A stretch of DNA of 64,000 nucleotides from UBA7985 sp965661545 (GTDB taxonomy: Bacteria > Pseudomonadota > Alphaproteobacteria > UBA7985). Numbering within the stretch: position 1 is the stretch's first letter; each line of letters opens with the position of its first letter. Below the pieces are notes generated by a model. The model searched no databases. It was not told the DNA's origin and saw only the letters and a program-made list of their open reading frames with translations. Of this stretch, positions 54,821 through 63,528 are shown one piece after another. A program made the position numbers and the translations under genes. The stretch spans positions 65,954-129,953 of the forward strand of contig CBFIEF010000004.1 in the NCBI GenBank assembly GCA_965661545.1, given 5' to 3'.

Positions 54821-54850
54821 AAGGGTCGCTTCGGCGGCCCTTTTTTTTTT
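54821..54850 (+). terminator. Intrinsic terminator
   Basis: AAGGGTCGC and GCGGCCCTT form a 9-bp stem (one G-T) with a TTCG tetraloop, followed by ten T residues. It lies 27 bases after the amino-acid-binding protein gene. Confidence 0.93.
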
Positions 54851-54857
54851 GTGTGGC

Positions 54858-55421
54858 TCAGGCTTGGAAATCGGCGAGGCTGTTAACGATCTCTTCAGGG
54901 CCTTCGACATCGATCACCGCACCCTCTTCGGTGAAGCGCCGGTCCAGAATAACCAAGGGCATTTGCGCGATCATGACCTCTAGCTCTGAGGCCTTGGCGA
55001 ACCCGGCCTTGAGCGTTGCGCGGACAATGCGCGACCAAGCGGCGGTTTGCGCCTGATCCAACGCCGCCTTCACAGCACCAGGATAAGCCCGCGCAAGCCC
55101 GCCGGTCCCGAGCTTGGTCCCACCAAAGTAGCGCACAACAATCGCACCAACATCGATCAAGCGCCGCCCAATCAGCAGCTTGAGAATGGGCATACCGGAT
55201 GTACCAGAGGGTTCACCGTCGTCCTTAGCGCCTTCCTCGATCTGGTTATTGGCATGAATGAGGCGAAACGCCGTCACGTGGTGATTGGCTTTGGGGTGTT
55301 CGGCGCGCAGTTCGTCCAACCGCTCCGCAAAGGACGCAATCGGCACGGCGTAAGCCAGAAACCGGGATTTCTTCTCCTCGGTCTCTGCAAAGGCTTCCTT
55401 TTCGAGCGTCAGAAAATCCAC
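54858..55421 (-). CDS. YigZ/IMPACT family protein
   Basis: 187 residues, GTG start at 55421. Family features are EEKKSRFLAYAVPIASF at the start, the NHHVTAFRL strand and GEPSGTSGMPILKLL near residue 66. IMPACT proteins act in translational control in eukaryotes; the bacterial role is unknown. It lies 45 bases downstream of the acyl-CoA dehydrogenase gene and is likely cotranscribed with it. It is convergent with the binding-protein terminator. Confidence 0.87.
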   Translation of the reverse strand: MDFLTLEKEAFAETEEKKSRFLAYAVPIASFAERLDELRAEHPKANHHVTAFRLIHANNQIEEGAKDDGEPSGTSGMPILKLLIGRRLIDVGAIVVRYFGGTKLGTGGLARAYPGAVKAALDQAQTAAWSRIVRATLKAGFAKASELEVMIAQMPLVILDRRFTEEGAVIDVEGPEEIVNSLADFQA

Positions 55422-55466
55422 GCCACACTCCCTGTTGCAGTCTGTAGGGCCAAAGCCGCAGCGACC

Positions 55467-56630
55467 CTAGGCCGTTTCCGCGAACAGTTCCCGCCCAATC
55501 AGCATACGCCGGATCTCACTGGTGCCCGCGCCGATCTCATAGAGCTTGGCATCACGCAGCAAGCGCCCCGTTGCATAGTCATTGACGTAGCCATTGCCGC
55601 CGAGCGCTTGGATTGCTTCCAGCGCAAGCTGTGTCGCTTTTTCAGCCGCATAGAGAATGCAGCCTGCTGCGTCCTTGCGCGTGGTTTCACCCCGATCACA
55701 GGCTTGGGCGACAGCATAAACATAGGCGCGGCAGGCGTTCATGGTGGTGTACATATCCGCGAGTTTTCCCTGCATCAGCTGAAAGGTGCCAATGGGTTGG
55801 CCGAACTGCTCGCGTTCGTGGACGTACGGGACGACGATATCCATCGCAGCGGCCATGATGCCAAGCGGTCCAGCGGCTAAAACCACGCGCTCGTAATCCA
55901 GACCGGACATCAGCACGTTAACCCCCATCCCTTCTTCACCCAGCACGTTCTCAAACGGGACTTCGCAGTCTTCAAAAATCAACTCCGCCGTGTTCGATCC
56001 GCGCATGCCGAGTTTGTCGAGCTTTTGCCCCGTGGAGAAGCCAACCATGTCGCGCTCGATCAGGAACGCAGTGATCCCGCGCGGACCCGCTTCGGGGTCG
56101 GATTTCGCGTACACCACCAGCGTATCGGCATCTGGCGCGTTGGTGATCCACATCTTGCTACCATTCAAGACAAAGCGGTCGTTCCGCTTTTCCGCGCGCA
56201 GCCTCATCGACACAACGTCGGAGCCAGCGCCACTTTCGGACATGGCGAGCGAACCCACGTGCTCGCCGGAAACAAGACGCGGCAGGTACTGCTGCCGCTG
56301 TTCAGCATTGCCCCAGCGCGCAATTTGGTTGACGCAAAGGTTGGAGTGCGCGCCGTAGGACAGGCCAACCGAGGCAGAAGCACGAGACACTTCCTCGACC
56401 GCCACCGCATGCGCCAAATACCCTAGCCCCAAGCCGCCTTCAGCTTCGGGAACGGTGATGCCGTGCATGCCCAAGGCGCCCATCTCGGCCCATAGCTCGC
56501 GCGGCATGGCATTGGATTGATCAATGTCCTGCGCGATTGGCGCTAAACGCTCTTGAGCCCACCGGCGGACGGTCGAACGGATGGCATCGATTTCTTCGCC
56601 GTGATGGAAATTCATGACGTGATCGAACAT
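55467..56630 (-). CDS. Isovaleryl-CoA dehydrogenase-like acyl-CoA dehydrogenase
   Basis: 387 residues, full-length ACAD fold: YGAHSNLCVNQIARWG, AMSESGAGSDVVSM, KMWITNAPDADTLVVYAKSD and DYERVVLAAGPLGIM. The last is the Ivd-type region bearing the catalytic Glu at a position distinct from medium-chain ACADs. It oxidises isovaleryl-CoA in leucine degradation. No MCC subunits are adjacent, so the pathway assignment is by sequence. The EamA gene starts 38 bases further on. Confidence 0.86.
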   Translation of the reverse strand: MFDHVMNFHHGEEIDAIRSTVRRWAQERLAPIAQDIDQSNAMPRELWAEMGALGMHGITVPEAEGGLGLGYLAHAVAVEEVSRASASVGLSYGAHSNLCVNQIARWGNAEQRQQYLPRLVSGEHVGSLAMSESGAGSDVVSMRLRAEKRNDRFVLNGSKMWITNAPDADTLVVYAKSDPEAGPRGITAFLIERDMVGFSTGQKLDKLGMRGSNTAELIFEDCEVPFENVLGEEGMGVNVLMSGLDYERVVLAAGPLGIMAAAMDIVVPYVHEREQFGQPIGTFQLMQGKLADMYTTMNACRAYVYAVAQACDRGETTRKDAAGCILYAAEKATQLALEAIQALGGNGYVNDYATGRLLRDAKLYEIGAGTSEIRRMLIGRELFAETA

Positions 56631-56667
56631 GGACAGCGCCCCTTTTGTTAGCTTGCGACAGTCCAGC

Positions 56668-57618
56668 CTAAAGCGTGGACAGCAGCAACATCAAAATAGA
56701 CGCAAGGACGAACGACATGCCAACCCATTCGGTCCGTGTCGGGCGCTCCTTGAACATCAGGAAGGTCAGTATGACCGCGGCGAAAAACTCAACCTGGCCA
56801 ACGGATTTCACCAAAGCAGGTGACATCAACACATATCCAATGAACCAGCACGCCGAGCCCAGCGCCGACAGCAGGCCGGTAAAGACCATGGGCTTCAAGC
56901 GCTTGGTAACGCGACCAAACTCTGAAAAATCGCGAAGCGCCATTACCGTAATCACCACCACGCACTGTATGACTAACAGCCCCACAAGGGTCGTCATACC
57001 CGCCACTGCTGGCGACACATGTACGCCGACTTCGGCAGCATCGCGGATCAAGACCAAACCGCCTTCACGCAGGGTAAGCGACGTGGCGGCCAACAATGCC
57101 CCGCCGGACAGCCCCAACCACGCCGAGCGGAAATCCCAAACAGAGCCGCCTGTGTCGCCCAGCTTGGCGCGCGTGATGACCACCACGCCAATAACGGAGA
57201 CGAGGATCGCCATCCATTGAAGTCCGGTCAGGTACTGCGCGAAGAAAGGCGTTGAGCCGACAATGGCGACCAGAACCACTTCGGTTTTCACGTATACCAC
57301 CCCGATGGCGAGGTTGCGCTTGCCCAGCAGGATTGTCTGTTGAACCGTGGCCAAGATCTGCAAGCCAGCAGCGGCGGCTGTCCATAACCAAAATGTCAGG
57401 GAAAGTTTAGTTGGTGCGCCCCAAAGAACGAGAAAAACCACCAAAATAAGCACGGCCCACGGCAACCCAAACAAACAACGGGCCAACGCCGCACTCCACG
57501 ACGAAAGCTGTATATCCGCTGTTGTGGACCGAGAGAGGGCTTTTTGACCGGCAATCCGCAAGGCTTGAAATACCCCTGCGGCCATGCCGAGCAGAATCCA
57601 TGGTTCAACGTAACTCAT
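56668..57618 (-). CDS. DMT-superfamily (EamA) transporter
   Basis: 316 residues with about ten membrane helices in two EamA halves. The first contains GKRNLAIGVVYVKTEVVLVA, which resembles guanidinium-exporter/EmrE-like helices; the second ends TEWVGMSFVLASILMLLLS. The substrate is unknown. It is in the same direction as the acyl-CoA dehydrogenase gene. Confidence 0.85.
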   Translation of the reverse strand: MSYVEPWILLGMAAGVFQALRIAGQKALSRSTTADIQLSSWSAALARCLFGLPWAVLILVVFLVLWGAPTKLSLTFWLWTAAAAGLQILATVQQTILLGKRNLAIGVVYVKTEVVLVAIVGSTPFFAQYLTGLQWMAILVSVIGVVVITRAKLGDTGGSVWDFRSAWLGLSGGALLAATSLTLREGGLVLIRDAAEVGVHVSPAVAGMTTLVGLLVIQCVVVITVMALRDFSEFGRVTKRLKPMVFTGLLSALGSACWFIGYVLMSPALVKSVGQVEFFAAVILTFLMFKERPTRTEWVGMSFVLASILMLLLSTL

Positions 57619-57635
57619 GGCCTCAAAACAACACA

Positions 57636-57664
57636 GGCCGTTTGACTTCGATAGTCAAACGGCC
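57636..57664 (-). terminator. Perfect 11-bp stem-loop
   Basis: GGCCGTTTGAC pairs with GTCAAACGGCC around a seven-base loop. On the minus strand it follows the small gene at 57754-57900 and precedes a weakly T-rich stretch (TGTGTTGTTTTG), so it may end that transcript or sit in the leader of the EamA gene, which starts 18 bases further on. Confidence 0.6.
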
Positions 57665-57753
57665 CGGTTAAGTTCATTGGGCTGCGATGCGTCTCAGTGG
57701 GAGGAGGGAGGAATCGAGACGTCAGGCAGCCGTTGAACAATAGTTTGAAAAGC

Positions 57754-57900
57754 TTAGCGCTTGGAGGTGCGATCCCGCTTGTTCAAACCAAAAAGAGTGC
57801 TCACGCCTTCGCGAATTGCTTGGCCGCGAAGTTCGCGTGCCCGACGCTCGAAAGCCTGAAGTTCGGAGTAAGAGAGAAAACCGTCTTGGCGGATACTCAT
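57754..57900 (-). CDS. Small conserved-looking protein (48 aa), RSP_7527-like
   Basis: ATG at 57900, preceded by AAGGA at a usable distance. It translates as MSIRQDGFLSYSELQAFERR and then ARELRGQAIREGVSTLFGLN with a basic tail. Charged helical proteins of this size with an E-R-R-A-R-x-L-R-G-x-A-I-x pattern occur in Rhodobacterales (RSP_7527-type). The role is unknown; the basic tail could bind RNA or membrane. It lies in the divergent space before the LysR gene. Confidence 0.62.
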   Translation of the reverse strand: MSIRQDGFLSYSELQAFERRARELRGQAIREGVSTLFGLNKRDRTSKR

Positions 57901-58120
57901 TGAGAAAGGTTCCTTTGTCTTTTCAGGTTCTGTGGTGGTGGTGAACCCGTTTAAGTCTTAAGGTCGGCGGCGACAGTTTCGTCAGGGAGGATTGGGAGGG
58001 ACTAGCCTGCCGCCGCTTTGTTTCGGTACTGATACCAATATATAGACGCAAAAGTGCTTGAGAATATCGAAGATTGATCTAAGTTTTTTGCGTGAGACGC
58101 ACAAGTAATGGAGTATTGTC

Positions 58121-59053
58121 GTGGACACTCTGACCTCGATGAAAGTTTTTCATACCGCCGTAACGTGCGGCAGCTTTTCAGAAGCAGGCAGAACCTTGGG
58201 GATGGCCCCTTCCAGCATCTCTCGGCAAATCAGTGCGCTCGAAGACCATCTTGGCGTCCAATTGCTGAACCGCTCCACGCGTCAGCTGCATCTAACTGAA
58301 GCCGGCGAGACCTACCACGACCGCGTAATCAACATCCTGCAATCGGTGGAAGATGCCGCCGTCGCCGTGACGGAGCTGGAGAGCAGTCCCCGCGGCATGC
58401 TGCGCATCAACATGCCCGTGACTTTTGGCCGTCGACATGTGGCGCCGTTCTTTCCTGAATTCATGGAGCTTTATCCAGAAGTCGAGATCGAGGCGACCAT
58501 GACCGACAACCTCGTGAACATCATCGAGGAAGGCGCCGATCTCGTGATCCGCATCGGCGAACTGCAAGACAGCAGCCTGATTGCTCGCAAGCTCGCTCCT
58601 AATCACCGTTTGATCGCCGCTTCGCCGGAATATCTGGAAAAGTACGGCGAGCCGGTAACGCCATCTGACCTCGCCGACCATGTTGCCTTGACTTACCGTC
58701 GCCAAGCCGGCCCAGACATCTTCCATTTTGATGGTCCACGCGGTGTTGAGCACGTGCGAATGCGCTCGATCCTGCACGTGAACAACGGTGAAGCGATCCT
58801 TCCCGCCGCTCGCCAAGGCCTGGGACTGGTGCTGCTGCCCACCTATGTTGTGGGTCGCGATATTCAAACAGGCCGACTGCGCGCTGTGATGACGGATTTC
58901 ACAGCCTCGCCAACGGCGCTGGATACCAGTATCTATGCCATGTATCCGCCCAATCGGCATCTCTCACCCAAGGTCCGAGCGTTCGTTGATTTCCTGTTGG
59001 GAAAATACGGAAACCCGCCTTACTGGGACGTCGAAGACCCAAGCCACGAGTAG
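58121..59053 (+). CDS. LysR-family transcriptional regulator (AaeR/CrgA-like)
   Basis: 310 residues, GTG start at 58121. The HTH is FHTAVTCGSFSEAGRTLGMA, then PSSISRQISALEDHLG, and the effector domain starts with GMLRINMPVTFGRRHVAPFF, as in the LTTR group that includes AaeR and CrgA. It is divergent from the small 48-residue gene. The target is unknown. Confidence 0.87.
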   Translation: MDTLTSMKVFHTAVTCGSFSEAGRTLGMAPSSISRQISALEDHLGVQLLNRSTRQLHLTEAGETYHDRVINILQSVEDAAVAVTELESSPRGMLRINMPVTFGRRHVAPFFPEFMELYPEVEIEATMTDNLVNIIEEGADLVIRIGELQDSSLIARKLAPNHRLIAASPEYLEKYGEPVTPSDLADHVALTYRRQAGPDIFHFDGPRGVEHVRMRSILHVNNGEAILPAARQGLGLVLLPTYVVGRDIQTGRLRAVMTDFTASPTALDTSIYAMYPPNRHLSPKVRAFVDFLLGKYGNPPYWDVEDPSHE

Positions 59054-59065
59054 GTGCGCAAGCGT

Positions 59066-60112
59066 CTAAGGGCGGGCTTTGGCCAAGGCCGCGCGCCATT
59101 CCTCGGACGAGGTCGCCACTTCAGCCATGGCCAGCATGAACCGCCTCACGTTGCCGCCAAACCGACCGTAGAGTACCGCCTCCAACTCGGGGCGAGCGTT
59201 TTCATAGGTACCGATGGAGACCATGTGAGCGTTGTTCAGGTCGCGATTGAAAAAGCCGTCGTAGTTGTAGCCACCAAAGGCGGGACGTAGCGAATGATAA
59301 CGCTGCTTTAGCCGGTGAAACGCATCGGCTTTGGCCTGAAGTCTCACGCTTTCCGCCAACTCGGTCGCGGCGTAAACTTCTTCAAGCTCCATCTTTGCTT
59401 CATTGACCAGACCATAGAAAAGCTCGCGCGCGTGGTCGCGCTCGGCAAAGAAGGACTCCAGCTGCTGCGTGTCGATCCCCTTGGCTGACCAAAACTCTTT
59501 CACCAGGGCAAAGGCTATGGTGTTGGCGAGCGCTTCGTTGAATTCAGCATCGCCGGGCCGGTAGATGGTGTTGTGTACGCTTTCATGGATGACCAACTCC
59601 ACCAACGATGTCTTGCTACGGTCCAGCGCGGGAGAAGCAATGGGGTCAGGAAACCAGCCTAGGGTGGCATAAGCATCAACACCGCCCATGTGGGCGTCAT
59701 AGCCGCGCTCCTGAGCCTCGAGCAGAAAAGCCTCAGCCTTTGCTTCCTCAAAATATCCCTGATAGGGAACGCAACCCGCGATGGGCCAGCAATTGACGAC
59801 CGCATTCATGGCCAGCTTTTCGGCCCGAAATACCGTCCAGACGGTCGCATCTCGGTCCAGCTGAGAATAACTCTGATAGCTGTCCCCGACGTCTAGGCCC
59901 CAGTACTCGGAAAAGGCCACAGCCTCTCTCACCAAAGCCAGCTTTTCCGCCGTTTCACGGTCCGTGGCAGGGTCTTGGATCACATCTGAAATGGGGCGCG
60001 CGCGCTCCAGCAGGTCGTTTTGCCCACGGGCGATGTGCAGCAGGTAAGAGTCGCAGGCGGTCAGTCCGGCTAGCGCGAGCAAAGCTAATCCCGTGACTGT
60101 CTTACGAACCAT
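59066..60112 (-). CDS. Predicted zinc aminopeptidase (DUF/PF10023-type) lipoprotein
   Basis: 348 residues. The N-terminus has a lipobox (LALAGLTAC, Cys20), so it is probably anchored in the periplasm. The motif ELVIHESVHNTIY is an HEXXH metallopeptidase site followed by EFNEALANTIAF (the third ligand Glu). This matches the 'predicted aminopeptidase' family. It is divergent from the HD-domain gene and convergent with the LysR gene (12 bases). Confidence 0.87.
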   Translation of the reverse strand: MVRKTVTGLALLALAGLTACDSYLLHIARGQNDLLERARPISDVIQDPATDRETAEKLALVREAVAFSEYWGLDVGDSYQSYSQLDRDATVWTVFRAEKLAMNAVVNCWPIAGCVPYQGYFEEAKAEAFLLEAQERGYDAHMGGVDAYATLGWFPDPIASPALDRSKTSLVELVIHESVHNTIYRPGDAEFNEALANTIAFALVKEFWSAKGIDTQQLESFFAERDHARELFYGLVNEAKMELEEVYAATELAESVRLQAKADAFHRLKQRYHSLRPAFGGYNYDGFFNRDLNNAHMVSIGTYENARPELEAVLYGRFGGNVRRFMLAMAEVATSSEEWRAALAKARP

Positions 60113-60186
60113 GAGCCTTCTGCTCTCCCTGTCTTGGTGTGTGCGTGTTATCTACAGTTCGAAACGAGACAACAAGGCCCTTCACC

Positions 60187-60765
60187 ATGTCCCGCGCTTG
60201 GCAACGCATGCTTTCCGGTCGACGGCTCGACCTTCTAGATCCATCACCCTTTGACATCGAAATCGAAGATATCGCCCACGGCCTATCCCGCGTATCGCGA
60301 TGGAACGGGCAGACAACGGGCGAACATTCTTTCAGTGTGGCGCAGCATTCTGTCCTGGTTATGGATCTTTTTTGTGGTTCTGAAGAGAAATCCACTAAGC
60401 AGGAGCACCTTTACGCCTTATTGCACGATGCGCCGGAGTATGTGATTGGCGATCTGATCTCACCGTTCAAAGCTGCTGTCGGGCTCGATTACAAAGCGTT
60501 AGAACGGAAGATTGAGCACGCTGTCCATGTCCGGTTTGGTCTGCGAGCTGATCCGGGGGAAGAGCTGCATCGGCGCATAAAAGCAGCCGATGTCCAAGCC
60601 GCTTACTGGGAAGCGACCCTGCTGGCCGGTTTCGAGTCGACCGAGGCAGCGACAATTTTTGGCGGACGTCCACCGGGTGAGGCTCCCCATCTAATTCCCT
60701 TGAGCGCCTTGGACGCTAAGTCCTTGTTTATGTCGCGCTTTGAAGGCTTATTGAAACAAACCTAA
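60187..60765 (+). CDS. HD-domain phosphohydrolase, YfbR-like
   Basis: 192 residues from ATG 60187 (an in-frame GTG at 60139 lacks a ribosome site). HD motifs are visible: GEHSFSVAQHSVLVM and YALLHDAPEYVIGDL. These are 5'-deoxyribonucleotidase-type enzymes that act on nucleoside monophosphates. The start is 75 bases from that of the divergent aminopeptidase gene; the next gene begins 16 bases after the stop, so it may be cotranscribed with the antiporter. Confidence 0.85.
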   Translation: MSRAWQRMLSGRRLDLLDPSPFDIEIEDIAHGLSRVSRWNGQTTGEHSFSVAQHSVLVMDLFCGSEEKSTKQEHLYALLHDAPEYVIGDLISPFKAAVGLDYKALERKIEHAVHVRFGLRADPGEELHRRIKAADVQAAYWEATLLAGFESTEAATIFGGRPPGEAPHLIPLSALDAKSLFMSRFEGLLKQT

Positions 60766-60781
60766 GAATGAGGATTTTGCC

Positions 60782-62083
60782 GTGACGGGCTTACTGGATA
60801 TCCCCGCCATTTTGCTGGGCTTGGCCGCATTGTTCGGCGCTTTGAATTACTGGTTTGTAAAGCTACCGCATACCATCGGATTGGTGGTCATTGCGCTGGT
60901 TGCCAGCTTGGCAGCGGTCGGTTTGGATCTTGTCTTCCCTGTCTTGGGGTTGAGCACGGCGGCCAACGGCTTTCTGGAGAGCATCGATTTCGACGTGACC
61001 TTGATGCAAGGCATGCTGTCCTTCTTGTTGTTCGCTGGCGCTTTGCATGTGGATCTGGGGCAGTTGCTTTCGCGAAAGTGGACCATTCTGATCTTGGCAA
61101 GCTTTGGCGTCCTGCTCTCCTCCTTCATCATCGGGGGCGGTTTTTTCCTCGTCTCGACGGCGCTTGGTTTGAGCATTCCCTTTGTCGTTTGTCTGGTGCT
61201 GGGTGTTATCGTTTCGCCGACCGATCCAGTGGCCGTTCTGGGCCTGTTAAAAACGCTAAAAGTCCCACCGCACCTGAAAGCCAAAATCGCTGGTGAAAGC
61301 TTGTTCAATGATGGCGTGGCAGTGGTTTTGTTCAGCATTGTTGTAGCGCTTGCCTTTACGACCGCGACCGGCCACGGCGCAGACGATGGCCATGGCGGGA
61401 AATCCTCTATCACCTTCCTCTCGGGCCTGTGGCTGTTTGTCTGGGAAGCTGGTGGCGGCGCGATCCTCGGCCTGGTTGGCGGTCTGCTGGCTTTTTGGGT
61501 CATGCGCCACATTGATGATTACGTGCTCGAAGTCCTCATCACCTTAGCACTGGTAACCGGCGCGTACTCCATTGCCCTGCACCTGCATTTCTCTGGCCCT
61601 ATTGCGATGGTCATCGCCGGCTTGCTGATCGGCAATCAAGGGACTGCGCTGGCTATGTCCAAAAAGACCAAGGACCACTTGGAAAAGTTTTGGGAACTGG
61701 TCGATGAAATCCTGAACTCAGTCCTGTTCATGCTGATCGGACTGGAGGTTGTGTTCATTCTGCAAAACACGGGCAGCGGCGTGACCTTGGGTCAATCCGC
61801 GATCCTCATTCTGGTGGTTATCGTGCTGTCTGTCGCCGCCCGTTTCTGCGCCATTTTTGTGCCCATGCAAGTGCGTGCGCTGCAGAGCGAGGTGAGTCGA
61901 GGGACAGTGCCCATTCTGACATGGGCAGGGATCCGTGGCGGCATTTCCGTGGCATTAGCCCTCTCACTCCCCGATAGCCCCGAACGCGGTATCCTGCTGC
62001 TGGTGACGTATTGCGTCGTGCTTTTCTCGGTAATTGTGCAAGGCTTAACCGTGGAACGCGTTATCAAACGCTATTTCCCATAA
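60782..62083 (+). CDS. Na+/H+ antiporter, CPA1 family
   Basis: 433 residues, GTG start at 60782 with a GAGG just upstream. It has about twelve membrane helices and the conserved GVIVSPTDPVAVLGLLK and AGESLFNDGVAVVLF (Asp-containing ion-translocation region) of NhaP-type exchangers. It is involved in Na+ and pH balance, expected of a marine bacterium. A His-rich loop (GHGADDGHGGK) near residue 200 is notable and may sense pH. Confidence 0.88.
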   Translation: MTGLLDIPAILLGLAALFGALNYWFVKLPHTIGLVVIALVASLAAVGLDLVFPVLGLSTAANGFLESIDFDVTLMQGMLSFLLFAGALHVDLGQLLSRKWTILILASFGVLLSSFIIGGGFFLVSTALGLSIPFVVCLVLGVIVSPTDPVAVLGLLKTLKVPPHLKAKIAGESLFNDGVAVVLFSIVVALAFTTATGHGADDGHGGKSSITFLSGLWLFVWEAGGGAILGLVGGLLAFWVMRHIDDYVLEVLITLALVTGAYSIALHLHFSGPIAMVIAGLLIGNQGTALAMSKKTKDHLEKFWELVDEILNSVLFMLIGLEVVFILQNTGSGVTLGQSAILILVVIVLSVAARFCAIFVPMQVRALQSEVSRGTVPILTWAGIRGGISVALALSLPDSPERGILLLVTYCVVLFSVIVQGLTVERVIKRYFP

Positions 62084-62201
62084 AGGCAGCCTGACGGCTC
62101 TCCGAAACACAGTTGCAGGACTACGAAATTCGCAGCCCTGCATTCCCCAAGCGATAAACACTTGATGCGCCCTCTGGGTTAGCGATAAAAGGCGTCTGAG
62201 T

Positions 62202-62277
62202 GCTGGCTTAGCTCAGTTGGTAGAGCAGTTGATTTGTAATCATCAGGCCGCGGGTTCGACTCCTGCAGCCAGCACCA
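62202..62277 (+). tRNA. tRNA-Thr (anticodon TGT), CCA encoded
   Basis: Acceptor GCTGGCT/AGCCAGC is perfectly paired, the D stem is GCTC/GAGC, the anticodon loop TTTGTAA gives TGT, and the T arm GCGGG/CCTGC has loop TTCGACT. In the anticodon stem, GTTGA faces TCATC, placing U opposite U where the family normally has C-G. The last 14 bases (TGCAGCCAGCACCA) lie within the left inverted repeat of the recombinase element. The gene is probably still functional. Confidence 0.93.
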
Positions 62278-62354
62278 TTACACCCGGCAGCATGGTGGCT
62301 AACCCCCTGATATCCAACGGTTAACGTGATGTTTGCTGTTCGGAGGGTAGACCA
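62264..62354. repeat. Left 91-bp inverted repeat of the recombinase element
   Basis: It runs from TGCAGCCAGC inside the 3' end of tRNA-Thr to the A of the recombinase ATG. The right copy (63529-63619, reversed) matches it at 89 of 91 bases; the only differences are two neighbouring bases at 62293-62294. It also holds CGGAGGGTAG, the recombinase ribosome-binding site, and the palindromic GGTTAACG. Confidence 0.97.
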
Positions 62355-63520
62355 TGTGGTTGACCAATCAGTCCTCATATTTGTTCCAAAAGCGCGGCGT
62401 GTACTACTACTCGCGGCGAGTCCCTAAAGACGTGTCTGGCTTCTTTCAGCGTGAGCGTATCGTCTTTTCGCTGCGCACCAGCCATAAGGCCAAAGCCCAG
62501 AAGATCGCCTCCCGGGTCAGCCTGAAGCTTGAAGACCAATGGCAAGGCCTGCGCTGGCAGCATTGCGAACAGGTACTGGAACGATTCACTTCTGTGCCTT
62601 TGGTCGCACCCACAGTCGAACCAGCAGCACCGACAGGCCCACTGCTGAGCAAAGCCATGGAGATCTATCTGGCAGCCAAAGGCGCCATCAGGCCCAAGAC
62701 CTTCACGCAAGCCGTACAGCGCGCCGTGGCTAACTTGGTGCAGCAAACCAGCGATTTACCCATTGGTGCCTATAAGCGAGCCCAGGTGAATAAGCTGCGC
62801 GACCTCCTGCAAGCCTCTGGTCTGGCTCCAGCCAGTGTGCGCCGCCAGCTGACCACCCTGTCCGCTCTTGTGAACTTCGCGAGCAAAGAGCTTGGCCTAG
62901 AGCCCAATGCTGCCTTCTCGGGTGTCATCATTGCCGAGGCGCAGACCGACGGGGACACTCAGAAGCGGCGCAGCATTCCACTGGAGACCATTCGAGCTGT
63001 GCAGCACAAGTGCATAAAGGTTGACGATGAGGCCCGGTGGGCCATTGCTGTGGTCAGTGACTCTGGTCTCCGTCTGAGTGAAGCCTTGGGCCTGACAAGA
63101 GACGATGCAGTCCTTCATGGACCCTCCCCGCACCTGCTGATCCGCACTAAGCCCCACCGGCGGCTCAAGACAGCTGCCAGCACACGGCGCGTACCGCTGG
63201 TCGGTGCTGCTCTCTGGGGTGTCAAACGCGCACTTTCTGCCCACCAATCGGACTTTCTGTTCCCCAAATACTGCTCAGAGGCAGGCTGCCGGTCGAACAG
63301 CGCCAGCGGTGCCCTTAACAAGTGGCTCAAGCCCATGCTGCCTGAGGGTTGTGTCATCCACTCCTTCAGGCATTCATTCAGAGACAGACTGAGAGCGGTG
63401 CAGTGCCCCAAAGACATCACGGACCGCCTGGGCGGATGGACAGTAGCAGGTGTGGGCGAAGGGTACGGCGAGGGATACCCGGTTGAAGTGCTATTCGACT
63501 GGATGAGAAAGATCGAGTGA
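62354..63520 (+). CDS. int: Tyrosine recombinase/integrase (DUF6538-type N-terminus)
   Basis: 388 residues. The N-terminal VYYYSRRVPKDVSGFFQRERI region resembles the DUF6538 start of alphaproteobacterial phage-type integrases, followed by a core-binding helical domain (100-190). Catalytic pieces are visible: Arg240 in SGLRLSEALGL, HSFRHSFRDRL (His336, Arg339), GGW near 361 in the place of the usual His/Trp, and Tyr371 in GEGYGEGY. The ATG overlaps the last base of the left repeat, and its ribosome site GGAGG lies within that repeat. It may be read from the tRNA-Thr promoter. Confidence 0.92.
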   Translation: MWLTNQSSYLFQKRGVYYYSRRVPKDVSGFFQRERIVFSLRTSHKAKAQKIASRVSLKLEDQWQGLRWQHCEQVLERFTSVPLVAPTVEPAAPTGPLLSKAMEIYLAAKGAIRPKTFTQAVQRAVANLVQQTSDLPIGAYKRAQVNKLRDLLQASGLAPASVRRQLTTLSALVNFASKELGLEPNAAFSGVIIAEAQTDGDTQKRRSIPLETIRAVQHKCIKVDDEARWAIAVVSDSGLRLSEALGLTRDDAVLHGPSPHLLIRTKPHRRLKTAASTRRVPLVGAALWGVKRALSAHQSDFLFPKYCSEAGCRSNSASGALNKWLKPMLPEGCVIHSFRHSFRDRLRAVQCPKDITDRLGGWTVAGVGEGYGEGYPVEVLFDWMRKIE

Positions 63521-63528
63521 AGCGCTGC

